DNA from: Deltaproteobacteria bacterium
GTDB taxonomy: Bacteria > Desulfobacterota > Syntrophia > Syntrophales > UBA2210
Assembly (NCBI GenBank): GCA_011056825.1
Contig: DSBH01000144.1
Span: 1-7,133, forward strand
Length of the DNA stretch: 7,133 nucleotides
Direction of reading: 5' to 3'
Part shown: piece after piece, positions 1-5,444 of the stretch
Layout of the letters: each line of letters starts with the position of its first letter
Position numbering within the stretch: the first letter of the stretch is position 1
Notes under the pieces: model-generated
The model's input: the letters and a program-made list of their open reading frames with translations, nothing else
Databases searched by the model: none
Told to the model about the DNA's origin: nothing
Made by a program: the position numbers and the translations under genes

Positions 1-299
1 CGCCGGACGCCGTAAGGGTTTCCGCGGCGCGGGCCTTGATAAAATATCAGACTCCGCAGCAGAGGGCACCTCTAAAATCACCAACGCCGACGCAAATTCG
101 GGATCAGGAGGCCCGAAGTATCGAAAAGGCTAAGCTGTCGGAATTTGAACAAAAAGCCGCTGAAATCAAGCGGAAATTAAAGACCGAAGGAGACAAGCAT
201 GGCAAGATTAAATCTCTACCCCATGCCGCCGCAGATCAGGCAGATTCCCCGGAAATGGCGACCTGGGCACCCACCAGTAAACCTTGGGGAAACACTTGA
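1..299 (+). CDS. C-terminal part of an unidentified phage-type helical protein (runs off the left edge)
   Basis: The frame is open from base 3 to a stop at 299, so the gene probably begins outside the window; the TTG at 36 is only the first in-window start candidate. The visible peptide starts with a helical stretch (VRVSAARALIKYQ), then a proline-rich linker, then a charged helix rich in Glu, Lys and Ala (SIEKAKLSEFEQKAAEIKRKL). From memory this arrangement resembles the C-termini of small phage DNA-packaging or accessory proteins, but I cannot name a family. The last 33 or so residues overlap the next ORF in another frame and look less protein-like, so the true end may be near base 200 with a later frameshift. 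The gene points toward the tRNA-Pro and belongs to the decayed mobile segment. Confidence 0.45.
   Translation, partial: PDAVRVSAARALIKYQTPQQRAPLKSPTPTQIRDQEARSIEKAKLSEFEQKAAEIKRKLKTEGDKHGKIKSLPHAAADQADSPEMATWAPTSKPWGNT
187..192 (+). promoter_or_regulatory. Shine-Dalgarno for the small ORF at 199
   Basis: AAGGAG lies six bases before the ATG at 199. This strong match supports that start even though it sits inside the preceding reading frame. Confidence 0.55.
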
Positions 300-420
300 A
301 GAACTGATGCTAACTCTCGAACTATTCAAGATTCTGGACGTTGAGAGCCAGGAGTATTGGGGAGGCGACGCAATGCGAAAGAGGTTGGAGCAGCGCATCG
401 AACAACTGAAAAACGTATGA
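199..420 (+). CDS. Small hypothetical protein, 73 aa, in the mobile-element remnant
   Basis: I do not recognise this protein. It starts at an ATG preceded by AAGGAG at ideal spacing and ends in TGA at 418-420. The N-terminus is proline- and arginine-rich (YPMPPQIRQIPRKWRPGHPP). The rest is predicted helical and acidic (LGETLEELMLTLELFKIL), ending in a basic helix (MRKRLEQRIEQL). There is no signal peptide and no membrane segment. It overlaps the upstream frame by about 100 bases. That is too much for normal coupled genes, so either the upstream gene has been extended by a frameshift or this ORF is fortuitous. Its stop overlaps ATG codons (ATGATG at 417-422) that open a frame closed after about 20 codons. 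Surroundings suggest a small phage or island gene; function unknown. Confidence 0.45.
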   Translation: MARLNLYPMPPQIRQIPRKWRPGHPPVNLGETLEELMLTLELFKILDVESQEYWGGDAMRKRLEQRIEQLKNV

Positions 421-476
421 TGAACCCGGGAAACGCGCCAAAGCCGTCCCTCCAAGACAAACGCTGGGGGAGTTGG

Positions 477-504
477 TTATAGGTTCTCCGAAGGGAACCT
501 ATAA
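477..504. repeat. Palindrome copy 1 (GGTTC-N8-GAACC family), 10-bp perfect stem
   Basis: TTATAGGTTC (477-486) and GAACCTATAA (495-504) are perfect reverse complements around the loop TCCGAAGG. In RNA the loop can add a U-G and a C-G pair, leaving a CGAA tetraloop. It lies inside fragment 1, where it reads as GSPKGT. There is no T-run after it, so it is not a terminator. Confidence 0.8.
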
Positions 505-523
505 GAAGGAACACTTCCCGCCG

Positions 524-551
524 TCAGTGGTTCTCTTAGGGGAACCACTGA
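524..551. repeat. Palindrome copy 2 (GGTTC-N8-GAACC family), 10-bp perfect stem
   Basis: TCAGTGGTTC (524-533) pairs perfectly with GAACCACTGA (542-551) around the loop TCTTAGGG, which can also close by U-G and C-G pairs to a tetraloop. The architecture is that of copy 1, but the outer stem sequence differs while pairing is kept. In one frame it reads GSLRGT. No T-run follows. Confidence 0.8.
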
Positions 552-555
552 TACG

Positions 556-578
556 CTTCCCCCCGGCATTGACAAGCG
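556..578 (+). repeat. 23-base direct repeat, copy 1
   Basis: The 23 bases from CTTCCCCCC through GACAAGCG recur exactly at 669-691, offset 113 bases. In its coding frame the repeat gives LPPGIDK. A second shared block, GCTGGGGGAGTTG, occurs at 463-475 and 599-611 (offset 136). The region is therefore a diverged tandem duplication of a coding module with unequal inserts. Confidence 0.85.
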
Positions 579-642
579 CTTATCTATGCCGAAGCACGGC
601 TGGGGGAGTTGCTTGGGGGGATTGAAAAGAAACCGCCCACAG

Positions 643-660
643 GGTTCGCTGAGGGGAACC
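643..660. repeat. Palindrome copy 3 (GGTTC-N8-GAACC family), core stem only
   Basis: GGTTC (643-647) and GAACC (656-660) flank the loop GCTGAGGG. It matches the 18-base core of copies 1 and 2 (loop consensus K-C-Y-K-A-R-G-G), but the outer stem is not complementary. It lies in the middle of fragment 2. Confidence 0.7.
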
Positions 661-668
661 GTATGTCC

Positions 669-691
669 CTTCCCCCCGGCATTGACAAGCG
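669..691 (+). repeat. 23-base direct repeat, copy 2
   Basis: Identical to 556-578. Here the LPPGIDKRLS reading continues in frame from the upstream LGELL block, so this copy keeps the original coding order better than copy 1. Confidence 0.85.
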
Positions 692-942
692 GTTGTCACA
701 CCACGCCCAAACGCCACAAAATCCGCAATCTGCCGAATTTTTCGGAACCTGACGAAGGACGAATGGCGGGAGATTGTTGGACGGCGGTACAACAGGAGGA
801 AGAAGGCGGTTGGCGCACCCACCGAGAATCAAAACGCCTCAAAACAATTAGGTCAAAATGAACCAATTGTTACTACCGCCGAAGCAATAGCCGCCGGACA
901 TGGTGTTTCCCCTGCCACAGTGATGACGGTCCGCGTCATGGG

Positions 943-966
943 GCGGGAGCAATCCTGCTTTTTTTT
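943..966 (+). terminator. Rho-independent terminator, plus strand
   Basis: GCGGGA (943-948), loop GCAA (a GNRA tetraloop), then TCCTGC (953-958) form a 6-bp stem with one G-U pair, followed directly by eight T (959-966). It ends the rightward transcripts of the mobile-element debris before they reach the tRNA operon. It lies within the last codons of the ParB-like fragment's frame. Confidence 0.75.
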
Positions 967-981
967 ATTCTAACACCTTCT

Positions 982-1005
982 CAATTTGTACCCCAATTTG
1001 TACCC
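982..1005. repeat. Perfect tandem 12-base repeat beside the tRNA-Pro (possible integrase-binding or attachment-site arm)
   Basis: CAATTTGTACCC occurs twice head-to-tail (982-993 and 994-1005); on the minus strand it reads GGGTACAAATTG twice. It lies 58 bases beyond the 3' end of tRNA-Pro, between the two convergent terminators. Short tandem repeats at such positions are known around tRNA-targeted tyrosine integrase sites. That role is inferred; no integrase is in the window. Confidence 0.5.
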
Positions 1006-1013
1006 CGACCAAT
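1003..1013. repeat. 11-base inverted copy of the tRNA-Pro 3' end
   Basis: CCCCGACCAAT here is the exact reverse complement of ATTGGTCGGGG at 1061-1071, which covers the CCA end, discriminator and part of the acceptor stem of tRNA-Pro. The arms are 47 bases apart and the operon terminator lies between them. It overlaps the last bases of the tandem repeat. Confidence 0.6.
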
Positions 1014-1021
1014 TTATGACC

Positions 1022-1050
1022 AAAAAAAGGTTACGGAATGAACCGTAACC
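1022..1050 (-). terminator. Rho-independent terminator of the proS-to-tRNA-Pro operon
   Basis: Read on the minus strand, GGTTACGG, loop TTCATT and CCGTAACC make a perfect 8-bp stem (1050-1029), followed by seven T (1028-1022). It starts 13 bases after the encoded CCA of tRNA-Pro, so it ends the tRNA transcript and any read-through from rdgB. Confidence 0.9.
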
Positions 1051-1062
1051 CCTTGTTATTAT

Positions 1063-1139
1063 TGGTCGGGGCGGAGGGATTTGACCCCCCGGCTCCCTGC
1101 TCCCAAAGCAGGTGCGCTACCAGGCTGCGCCACGCCCCG
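1063..1139 (-). tRNA. tRNA-Pro (anticodon UGG), CCA encoded
   Basis: The 77 bases fold into a full cloverleaf: acceptor stem CGGGGCG/CGCCCCG, D-stem GCGC/GCGC with GG in the loop, anticodon stem CCTGC/GCAGG with loop TTTGGGA (anticodon TGG, G37), five-base variable loop, and T-stem GGGGG/CCCTC. The C1-G72 pair and A73 are the bacterial proline identity elements read by ProRS. UGG can read all or most CCN codons. CCA is encoded at the 3' end. One oddity is the T-loop, which reads GTCAAAT with G at position 54 where T is nearly invariant. The gene lies 32 bases after rdgB with no terminator between, so it is probably co-transcribed with the operon. Its 3' end is the likely boundary with the mobile element. 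Confidence 0.95.
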
Positions 1140-1171
1140 TATCTTACTGATATATCGAATATTTTAAATAA

Positions 1172-1756
1172 TTATTTTAAGTATTCTTTCAGCTTTTCGA
1201 ATGCCCTGCCCCGGTGGCTGATGCTGTTTTTTGTTTCCGGGTCGAGCTCGGCAACTGTTTTATTTGCACCGGCCGGAATAAAAACAGGATCGTACCCGAA
1301 TCCGCCTGTTCCCGACGGTGCTTCGGCGATGCTTCCTTCGAACACTCCTTCAAAATATTGAAAACTACCGTCTGTCTCGTACAGCACCAGCAGGCATTTG
1401 AAAGCAGCCGTCCTGTCTTCTGGCTGAACCCCTTTCATTTCTTCAAGGAGACGTTCAATGTTGTCTCCATCGCTCGCATCGGGACCGGCATATCGTGCTG
1501 AATAAACTCCCGGCCTGCCGTCCAGGCAATCAACTTCAAGACCCGAATCGTCGGCGATTGTGGGGAGACCGATGAACTCACTCAACGTTTTTGCTTTTTT
1601 TAAAGCATTTTCGAAAAAGTTTTTTCCGTCTTCGACAACTTCGGGCATGTCGGGAAAATCCCTGATCGAAACAAGTTTCACATTACTCGAACCAAGAATA
1701 GCCTGTGCCTCGCGAATCTTCCCCTCATTCCTGGAAGCAAACAGTATCCGTCTCAC
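1172..1756 (-). CDS. rdgB: RdgB/HAM1 family XTP/dITP pyrophosphatase (non-canonical purine NTPase), 194 aa
   Basis: This enzyme hydrolyses dITP, XTP and dXTP to monophosphates plus pyrophosphate, keeping deaminated purines out of DNA and RNA; it is cytosolic and normally dimeric. The family signature is complete: SRNEGK (8-13) at the nucleotide/Mg loop, FFENALKKA (47-55), [10 protein letters not shown] (67-76), GVYSARYAG (83-91), GGFGYDPVF (151-159) and SISHRGRA (178-185). Length is normal. I prefer the GTG at 1756-1754: it overlaps the rph stop as GTGA, has GGAG seven bases upstream, and leaves the usual short lead before the SRNEGK motif. The ATG at 1762, two codons earlier, leaves only one base after GGAG. 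An rph-rdgB pair is a common arrangement in many bacteria. Next downstream is tRNA-Pro. Confidence 0.96.
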   Translation of the reverse strand: MRRILFASRNEGKIREAQAILGSSNVKLVSIRDFPDMPEVVEDGKNFFENALKKAKTLSEFIGLPTIADDSGLEVDCLDGRPGVYSARYAGPDASDGDNIERLLEEMKGVQPEDRTAAFKCLLVLYETDGSFQYFEGVFEGSIAEAPSGTGGFGYDPVFIPAGANKTVAELDPETKNSISHRGRAFEKLKEYLK

Positions 1757-2478
1757 ATCCATTCTCCGAGAATGCTTCGCTGCAGTGCCGCCAGTTCGCC
1801 AATGCCCTTCGCTGCCAGCGCCGTCATGTCATCGAGTACGGACTTGTCGAAAGGATTTCCTTCAGCTGCCGCCTGCACTTCGACGAAGGAGCCGTCGCCC
1901 GTCATGACAAAGTTCGCGTCAACATCGGCAATCGAATCTTCACTGTAATCGAGATCCAACAATAACTCGCCTTTCAGCAGGCCGACGCTTATGGCGGCAA
2001 TAGAATCCACAAAGGGTACATTCTCGATCTCGCCCCTGTTTTTCATATCCCTGAACAACTCGACCAGAGCAACGAAACTGCCCGTTATAGATGCCGTCCT
2101 TGTTCCGCCGTCTGCCTGAATAACGTCGCAATCTATGTGGACGGTTCGAGCACCGAATCCGGCAAGATCGGTCACGGCACGCAACGAGCGTCCAATGAGT
2201 CTCTGTATTTCGAGGGTCCTTCCTCTTTGCCGCCCTTCTGCCGCCTCGCGTGAATTCCTCCGAGGCGTTGCCATCGGGAGCATCGAGTATTCGGCCGTTA
2301 ACCAGCCTGTTCCCGAATCCCTCAAGAACTGTGGAACCTTGTCTTCGATGGACGCCGCGCAAATCACCCTGGTCTTTCCCATCTCTATGAGCGCCGAGCC
2401 AGGTATTTCAACCAGGTAACCCGGCGTGATGACAGGCTTCCGCAGCTCGTCCGCTTTTCGTCCGTCAGCGCGAATCAT
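1753..2478 (-). CDS. rph: Ribonuclease PH, 241 aa
   Basis: RNase PH is a phosphorolytic 3'-5' exoribonuclease that trims tRNA precursors and helps degrade structured RNA; it works as a hexameric ring. The protein is full length and typical: N-terminal [24 protein letters not shown] (56-68), [15 protein letters not shown] (86-100), [15 protein letters not shown] (116-130) and [13 protein letters not shown] (175-187). By family analogy R87, T126 and R127 bind phosphate, and the acidic DLDYxED cluster binds metal. The start ATG overlaps the amidase stop as ATGA. No strong Shine-Dalgarno precedes it, so translation is probably coupled to the amidase. It overlaps rdgB by four (or ten) bases. The arginine, glycine and acidic active-site residues I checked are present, unlike the defective rph of E. 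coli K-12. Confidence 0.98.
   Translation of the reverse strand: MIRADGRKADELRKPVITPGYLVEIPGSALIEMGKTRVICAASIEDKVPQFLRDSGTGWLTAEYSMLPMATPRRNSREAAEGRQRGRTLEIQRLIGRSLRAVTDLAGFGARTVHIDCDVIQADGGTRTASITGSFVALVELFRDMKNRGEIENVPFVDSIAAISVGLLKGELLLDLDYSEDSIADVDANFVMTGDGSFVEVQAAAEGNPFDKSVLDDMTALAAKGIGELAALQRSILGEWM
1764..1767 (-). promoter_or_regulatory. Shine-Dalgarno that decides the rdgB start
   Basis: GGAG on the minus strand lies within the end of rph. It is one base before the ATG at 1762 but seven before the GTG at 1756, which favours the GTG start. Confidence 0.5.
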
Positions 2479-3167
2479 GAAACCGGTCCCGAAAGCGAGA
2501 AGTATTCACGAACAGACTCAACAATGACCTCAGCTGTTTTCTGCTGTACAACTTCGTCAAGCAGTAAATCCCTGTTTTTGACGTTTGAAGCGAAACCCAG
2601 TTCTATGAGCACGCCGGGCATGGGCAAATTGCCGAGAACAGCCACCGGCGCAGATCTCAGGCCGCGTCCTTCACGTCGGAACACCTTGCCGAGCTCCCGG
2701 TCGACAATATTGGCGAAGCGGATGCTGTTGTTCACGTAGCTTGTTCCAAGCATGGCATCGACGACGTCTTTCGCGTCAGACTCCTTCCCGGCTTCCGACT
2801 GAAAGCCGGTGAAATAGATTTCATAGCCGGACGCCTTCATTCCAAAACCCGCATTGATATGCAGACTTATAAAAAGATCGGCATTGGCCGAACGCGCGAT
2901 GTTTTTTCTGTCATCCAGCGATATATCCAGATCATTTGCTCTTGTAAGGACCGCGGAGATCTGTCCGTTCGAGGCCAGCAAAAATTGTATTTTCGCCGCG
3001 ATTGCCAGGGTCACGTCCTTTTCGTAAACGCTCCTTGAAAGCTGGACGCCCTGATCCACGCCGCCGTGACCGGCATCTATAACAACCTTGTAATCGGCCG
3101 CCGCAGCCGGCATGCATAATGTTATTGCCAGCATGATTGCCGACAAGGCGTTTATTGTAAGTCTCAT
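2475..3167 (-). CDS. Secreted N-acetylmuramoyl-L-alanine amidase (Amidase_3 family), 230 aa
   Basis: This zinc enzyme cuts the amide bond between N-acetylmuramic acid and the stem peptide of peptidoglycan. The N-terminus is a Sec signal peptide: positive MRLT, hydrophobic core through about residue 20, and likely cleavage after the AAAA near residue 24, placing it in the periplasm. The catalytic domain fills the rest: VVIDAGHGG (zinc His34), YEKDVTL (zinc Glu49), [10 protein letters not shown] (zinc His103) and [10 protein letters not shown] (catalytic Glu189). There is no SPOR, LysM or AMIN domain, so it is a minimal amidase, shorter than AmiA/B/C with targeting domains. I chose the ATG at 3167; a TTG three codons earlier (3176) is possible but has no spaced Shine-Dalgarno. 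It sits between rel and rph, coupled to rph by ATGA. Role in division or sporulation cannot be told. Confidence 0.94.
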   Translation of the reverse strand: MRLTINALSAIMLAITLCMPAAAADYKVVIDAGHGGVDQGVQLSRSVYEKDVTLAIAAKIQFLLASNGQISAVLTRANDLDISLDDRKNIARSANADLFISLHINAGFGMKASGYEIYFTGFQSEAGKESDAKDVVDAMLGTSYVNNSIRFANIVDRELGKVFRREGRGLRSAPVAVLGNLPMPGVLIELGFASNVKNRDLLLDEVVQQKTAEVIVESVREYFSLSGPVS

Positions 3168-3212
3168 TACTCTCAATCCCCCGATTTACGATGTCTCCGC
3201 AAGTGATGCATG

Positions 3213-3242
3213 GTCATACAGCACCGGGAAGGTCCTTGTCAA
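3213..3242 (-). promoter_or_regulatory. Candidate internal sigma-70 promoter upstream of the amidase
   Basis: On the minus strand a perfect -35 TTGACA (3242-3237) lies directly after the rel stop codon, followed after 18 bases by TATGAC (3218-3213; four of six to the consensus), with TG just before it. It would start transcription near 3206, about 40 bases before the amidase ATG. This could let the amidase-rph-rdgB-tRNA part be transcribed apart from proS-rel. Confidence 0.4.
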
Positions 3243-3245
3243 TCT

Positions 3246-5444
3246 TCACGGCAACAACGATCCGTCCTGCCTTTCCGTAACAGGCTCTCGTTGCCGCTCC
3301 ACCGACAAGACGTTATTCAGTTTCTTAAGTTCAGACACCAGCTTCTTGTACTGTGCCAGGTCATTCACGTTTAACCGGAATTCAAAGGCGGCCCGTTCGT
3401 CCGGAAAGGTCGAAACGTCAGCGTGACTGACGTTGATGCCAAGTTTGGAAATGACGTTGCTCAGCTCCGCCAGAAGCCCTTTCTTGTCGATACAGTTTAT
3501 TTTTATGTTTACCGGGTATGTCTGGCCTTTCTCCACTTCCCAATGCACTTCGATTATTCTTTCCGGATCCATGGATTGCACCTGGGGACAGCTCGCCAGG
3601 TGAACTGTCACGCCTCGCCCCCTTGTAATATACCCGACGATTTCGTCGCCCGGCAGAGGGCAACAGCACTTGGCGAAGCGAACAAGAACATCATCGACAC
3701 CCCTTACTGAAATGCCCGCATGGGAGGTTTTTGTTAATTGGCCTTTTATTTTTTCGAAAAATCCCGCCTTGTCTTTTCCCGTTTCCCGGGACTCTTTCGT
3801 TGCCCCCTCGTAAACATTGTTTATAATGTACTGGGCTGATGTCTTTCCGTATCCGATCTGGGCCAGCAGGTCATCGACGTCGCCGAGAGATTGCGATTCT
3901 ATCAGTTCTTTAAGCGCCTGTTCTCTAATAAAACGGTTTAAGGATATACGCCTTTTCTTAAGTTCCTTTTCAAGAATGTCACGACCAAGCGAGATACTGC
4001 GTTCCCTTTCCTCCGTCTTGATCCATTGCTTGATTTTGGAAACAGCCCGTGAAGTCACGGCATATTTGAGCCAATCCGTGCTTGGCTTGTGACCGTGGTG
4101 TGTAAGAATCTCCACGGTATCGCCGTTCCTGAGCTGATACTTCAGGGGAACGATATTCCGGTTTACCTTCGCCCCGACACAGGAATGCCCTACGTCCGTA
4201 TGGATGCTGTACGCAAAGTCGATGGGCGTCGCCCCCTTGGGAAATGACTTCACGTCGCCGTGCGGCGTGAAGACATAGACCTCGTCGGGATACAGGGCCA
4301 GCTTGAGGTTTTTCATGAACTCCCTGGCGTCTTTATATTCCTTCTGGCTTTCCAGAAGTTCACGAAGCTGCTGGATCTGCCGGTCCTCCTCCACCGACGA
4401 GACATCGCCTTCCTTGTAGCGCCAGTGTGCGGCTATGCCGTACTCGGCCCACTCGTCCATCTCGGAAGTACGGATCTGTATTTCCACCCGTTCGCCGTAG
4501 GGACCGATTACGGTGGTATGAAGGGAACGATAATTGTTCGCCTTCGGCATCGCGATGTAATCCTTGAACCTGCCGGGCACGGGTTTCCAGAGGGCGTGCA
4601 CCACGCTGAGCGCCTCGTAGCACTCTTTTTCCTTGTTGGAATCGAGAATAATTCTGAAGGCGGTCAGGTCGTAAACCTCGTCAAAATTCAGGTGTTGCTC
4701 GCGCATTTTTTTATAGATGCTGTAAAAATGCTTCGCCCTGCCCTTCACAATACCATTGAGACCGAATTCCTGAATTTTCTGTTGAATAATGTCCCTGATT
4801 TCTTCCGTGTAATATTCACGCTCGGCCTTTTTCATTGCCACACGCTCGATAAGGTCGTTATAGGCCTCGGGATCGAGGTGTTTGAAGGCCAGATCCTCCA
4901 GTTCCGTTTTAATCCAGTTGATACCCAGTCTGGTCGCCAGCGCCGCGTATACTTCGAGCGTTTCCCGGGCAATGAATATCTTACGTTCAGGCCGGTGATA
5001 CTCAAGAGTTCTCATGTTGTGGAGCCGGTCCGCCAACCTGACCATGAGAATCCTTATGTCTGACGACATGGCCATGATCATCTTTCGAAAATAGTCGGCC
5101 TGCTGTTCAAGGCGACTGGCAAAGACGATCCTGCTGATTTTTGTCAGGCCATCGACGAGAAATGCCACCTCCTTGCCGAAAGTCGATTCGATCTGATCGA
5201 TCGTGGTAAGCGTGTCTTCGACGGTATCGTGAAGCAGGCCGGTAATGATGGTTGCCACGTCAAGCTTCATGGAAACCAGAATTCCCGCCACTTCGAGGGG
5301 GTGATTCAGATAGGGTTCTCCCGACAGACGGACCTGGCCCTGATGAACCGACGCTGAAAAGATGTAGGCTTTCTCGATCGCCTCCAACTCGCTGTCGGTC
5401 ATGTATCTCTGGGCTTCCTCCAGTATGTCGGTAATACGAATCAT
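3246..5444 (-). CDS. relA: Bifunctional (p)ppGpp synthetase/hydrolase, long RSH protein (Rel/SpoT type), 732 aa
   Basis: It makes ppGpp and pppGpp from ATP plus GDP or GTP and hydrolyses them, running the stringent response when uncharged tRNA meets the ribosome. All domains are present in order: HD hydrolase (about 25-180, with HPLEV, GLLHDTVEDT at 69-78 and RLADRLHNMRTL at 136-147); synthetase (about 234-345, with YDLTAFRI, PGRFKDYIAMPKANNYRSLH and EIQIRT); TGS (about 385-450); helical; a CCCPLPGD zinc-finger-like segment (about 593-600); and C-terminal ACT (about 645-715). The synthetase carries RFKD, the RXKD form of bifunctional enzymes, not the EXDD form of synthesis-only RelA. With the intact HD motif this predicts both activities. 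The ATG start gives the usual N-terminus, MIRITDILEEAQ; its Shine-Dalgarno is weak. It follows proS by 49 bases. The symbol spoT or rel would serve equally well. Confidence 0.97.
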   Translation of the reverse strand: MIRITDILEEAQRYMTDSELEAIEKAYIFSASVHQGQVRLSGEPYLNHPLEVAGILVSMKLDVATIITGLLHDTVEDTLTTIDQIESTFGKEVAFLVDGLTKISRIVFASRLEQQADYFRKMIMAMSSDIRILMVRLADRLHNMRTLEYHRPERKIFIARETLEVYAALATRLGINWIKTELEDLAFKHLDPEAYNDLIERVAMKKAEREYYTEEIRDIIQQKIQEFGLNGIVKGRAKHFYSIYKKMREQHLNFDEVYDLTAFRIILDSNKEKECYEALSVVHALWKPVPGRFKDYIAMPKANNYRSLHTTVIGPYGERVEIQIRTSEMDEWAEYGIAAHWRYKEGDVSSVEEDRQIQQLRELLESQKEYKDAREFMKNLKLALYPDEVYVFTPHGDVKSFPKGATPIDFAYSIHTDVGHSCVGAKVNRNIVPLKYQLRNGDTVEILTHHGHKPSTDWLKYAVTSRAVSKIKQWIKTEERERSISLGRDILEKELKKRRISLNRFIREQALKELIESQSLGDVDDLLAQIGYGKTSAQYIINNVYEGATKESRETGKDKAGFFEKIKGQLTKTSHAGISVRGVDDVLVRFAKCCCPLPGDEIVGYITRGRGVTVHLASCPQVQSMDPERIIEVHWEVEKGQTYPVNIKINCIDKKGLLAELSNVISKLGINVSHADVSTFPDERAAFEFRLNVNDLAQYKKLVSELKKLNNVLSVERQREPVTERQDGSLLP

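Larger units (their letters stand above)
425..585 (+). pseudogene. Broken fragment 1 of a phage/plasmid ParB-associated type protein (LGEL...LPPGIDKRLS module)
   Basis: Two frames must be joined to read this piece. In one, codons near 461-525 give TLGELVIGSPKGTYKKEHF. In another, codons near 526-585 give SGSLRGTTDTLPPGIDKRLS. The frame switch falls inside the second palindrome (524-551). The same two landmarks, LGEL and LPPGIDKRLS, recur in one frame in fragment 2 at 573-752, which shows they belong to one protein type. From memory, the pattern AE-x-(R/K)-LGELL followed by a GI(D/E/T)K-x-x-S motif occurs in phage and plasmid proteins linked to ParB-like or MT-A70-like genes. That identification is unverified. 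No start codon precedes it in frame, so it cannot be an intact gene. Confidence 0.45.
573..973 (+). pseudogene. Broken fragments 2 and 3 of phage/plasmid ParB-like accessory protein(s), joined by a frameshift
   Basis: Frame one (573-752) reads ALIYAEARLGELLGGIEKKP, then SLPPGIDKRLSHHAQT, and stops at 750-752. Frame two (open 686-973) reads FRNLTKDEWREIVGRRYN, then RRKKAVGAPTENQNASKQLG, then TTAEAIAAGHGVSPATV. One missing T in the run at 738-742 would join them as AEFF-RNLTKDEW. From memory the second part matches the mid-region of phage/plasmid ParB-like proteins, where a RNL-x-x-x-(E/Q)-RxxxxGRRYN stretch precedes a helix-turn-helix-like HGVS-x-x-T segment. Neither frame has a credible start codon. 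The expected sequence after the HGVS motif is lost, and the frame runs into the terminator at 943-966. It could be one gene with a frameshift, or two genes fused by deletion. Non-functional remnant is the best reading; family assignment is moderate. Confidence 0.5.

Noticed and set aside
569..592. TTGACA at 569-574 (and again at 682-687) as a promoter
   Set aside because: It is part of the coding repeat that gives LPPGIDK, and neither copy has a -10 box at proper spacing.
425..700. CRISPR array
   Set aside because: The repeated blocks differ in spacing and sequence, encode parts of a protein module, and there are only two or three copies with no regular spacers.
735..745. Programmed -1 frameshift at the T-run
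   Set aside because: The bases A-TTT-TTC do not form a proper X-XXY-YYZ slippery heptamer in the zero frame, and the surrounding gene lacks a start. A mutational or sequencing indel is simpler.
586..861. Plus-strand ORF of 91 codons beginning at ATG 586
   Set aside because: Its frame is not the one carrying the recognisable LGELL, LPPGIDKRLS or RNLTKDEW sequence, and no Shine-Dalgarno precedes it. It is probably a chance frame across the pseudogenes.
1140..1171. Dedicated tRNA promoter in the AT-rich gap after rdgB
   Set aside because: A TAAAAT-like -10 can be found but no matching -35 lies at 16-18 bases; co-transcription with rdgB explains the layout well enough.
1038..1361. Plus-strand ORF of 107 codons
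   Set aside because: It runs through the tRNA-Pro gene and the 3' part of rdgB on the opposite strand; the translated tRNA accounts for its first third.
4260..5063. Long plus-strand ORF (267 codons) opposite rel
   Set aside because: It is antisense to the well-conserved Rel synthetase and hydrolase domains, has no recognisable motif, and looks like a shadow of biased codon use.
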